In this document: piece after piece, positions 38,500 through 38,654 of the stretch | Position numbering within the stretch: position 1 is the first letter of the stretch | Layout: every line of letters begins with the position of its first letter | Assembly: GCA_002381865.1 (NCBI GenBank) | Contig: DFYO01000005.1 | Coordinates: 1 to 38,654, forward strand | From: Clostridiales bacterium UBA4080 | GTDB taxonomy: Bacteria > Bacillota > Clostridia > Lachnospirales > Vallitaleaceae | Direction of reading: 5' to 3' | DNA: 38,654 nucleotides | Translations under genes and position numbers: made by a program | Notes under the pieces: generated by a model | What the model saw: only the letters and a program-made list of their open reading frames with translations | Databases searched by the model: none | Told to the model about the DNA's origin: nothing

Positions 38500-38654
38500 T
38501 GAAGCAAATTAAGGGCATACGGTGAATGCCTTGGCGCAAAAGACCGATGAAGGACGTAGTAGGTTGCGATAAGCTTTGGGTAGCTGCCAAACAAGCATTA
38601 ATCCAAAGATTTCCGAATGGGGTAACCCGGCTAGGTTTAAACCTAGTCACCATA
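38500..38654 (+). rRNA. 23S rRNA, 5' end (cut by window edge)
   Basis: ACGGTGAATGCCTTGGC, CCGATGAAGGACG and GATTTCCGAATGGGG are the conserved opening segments of 23S rRNA. The 5' end near 38500 is estimated by comparison with E. coli and is uncertain by several bases. Confidence 0.95.

Noticed and set aside
38006..38653. - strand reading frames over the tRNA and rRNA genes (for example VTGFEPATHWSQ, RTPDLLIANEA)
   Set aside because: These are well-known spurious translations of tRNA clusters; the RNA genes fully explain the sequence.
1..38654. CRISPR array, insertion sequence, prophage or integron
   Set aside because: No regularly spaced direct repeats, transposase, integrase, recombinase or phage structural genes were seen on either strand.

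Overview
The window is AT-rich, with strong AGGAGG-type ribosome binding sites and nearly all genes on the + strand. Gene content and order are typical of a low-GC Gram-positive anaerobe of the class Clostridia: dnaE-pfkA-ktrB-ktrA, hpf-secA-prfB, tsaE-tsaB-rnz-tsaD-ispD, long-form HPF, and a SecA with a zinc-binding tail. I favour a Lachnospiraceae-like lineage, but this is inferred from gene order and protein flavour. No marker gene settles it.

Positions 1-3165 look like an accessory patch. A promoter with nine Gs between its -35 and -10 boxes precedes a wrecked subtilisin-type protease gene, two unrecognised exported or anchored proteins, and about 400 bp of apparently decayed sequence. 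From 3166 to about 12840 lies a housekeeping block: DNA polymerase III alpha, phosphofructokinase, a KtrAB potassium channel, an SpoU-family RNA methyltransferase, a DUF1189-like membrane protein (the only - strand gene) and a THUMP-domain RNA methyltransferase. From 12875 to 20180 come a secreted papain-like peptidase, a DHH phosphoesterase, an alpha/beta hydrolase and a cyclic-di-GMP group. That group holds a catalytically degenerate receiver-GGDEF protein, an intact TPR-GGDEF cyclase and a PilZ receptor. A PHP phosphoesterase closes the block, and its terminator overlaps its own stop codon.

The 700 bp between 20181 and 20884 is the richest non-coding stretch. It has three consecutive hairpins (candidate structured RNA), five DnaA-box-like 9-mers in about 115 bp, and a sigma-H-like promoter in front of hpf. 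Next come a STAS-domain protein, secA, prfB with its programmed +1 frameshift, and an orphan cheW. The aspartate/threonine operon follows (ACT protein, homoserine dehydrogenase, a phosphoglycerate-mutase-like probable homoserine kinase, and aspartokinase with an internal start for its small subunit). After it lie tex, the tRNA t6A genes tsaE, tsaB and tsaD with RNase Z, and ispD.

The right end carries six tRNA genes (Ser, Ser, Trp, Pro, Ile, Ala) running straight into the 5' end of a 23S rRNA gene. No 16S gene lies in between or just upstream. The tRNA-Ile gene has three mismatched pairs in its acceptor stem. No CRISPR array, insertion sequence, integrase or prophage module is visible.
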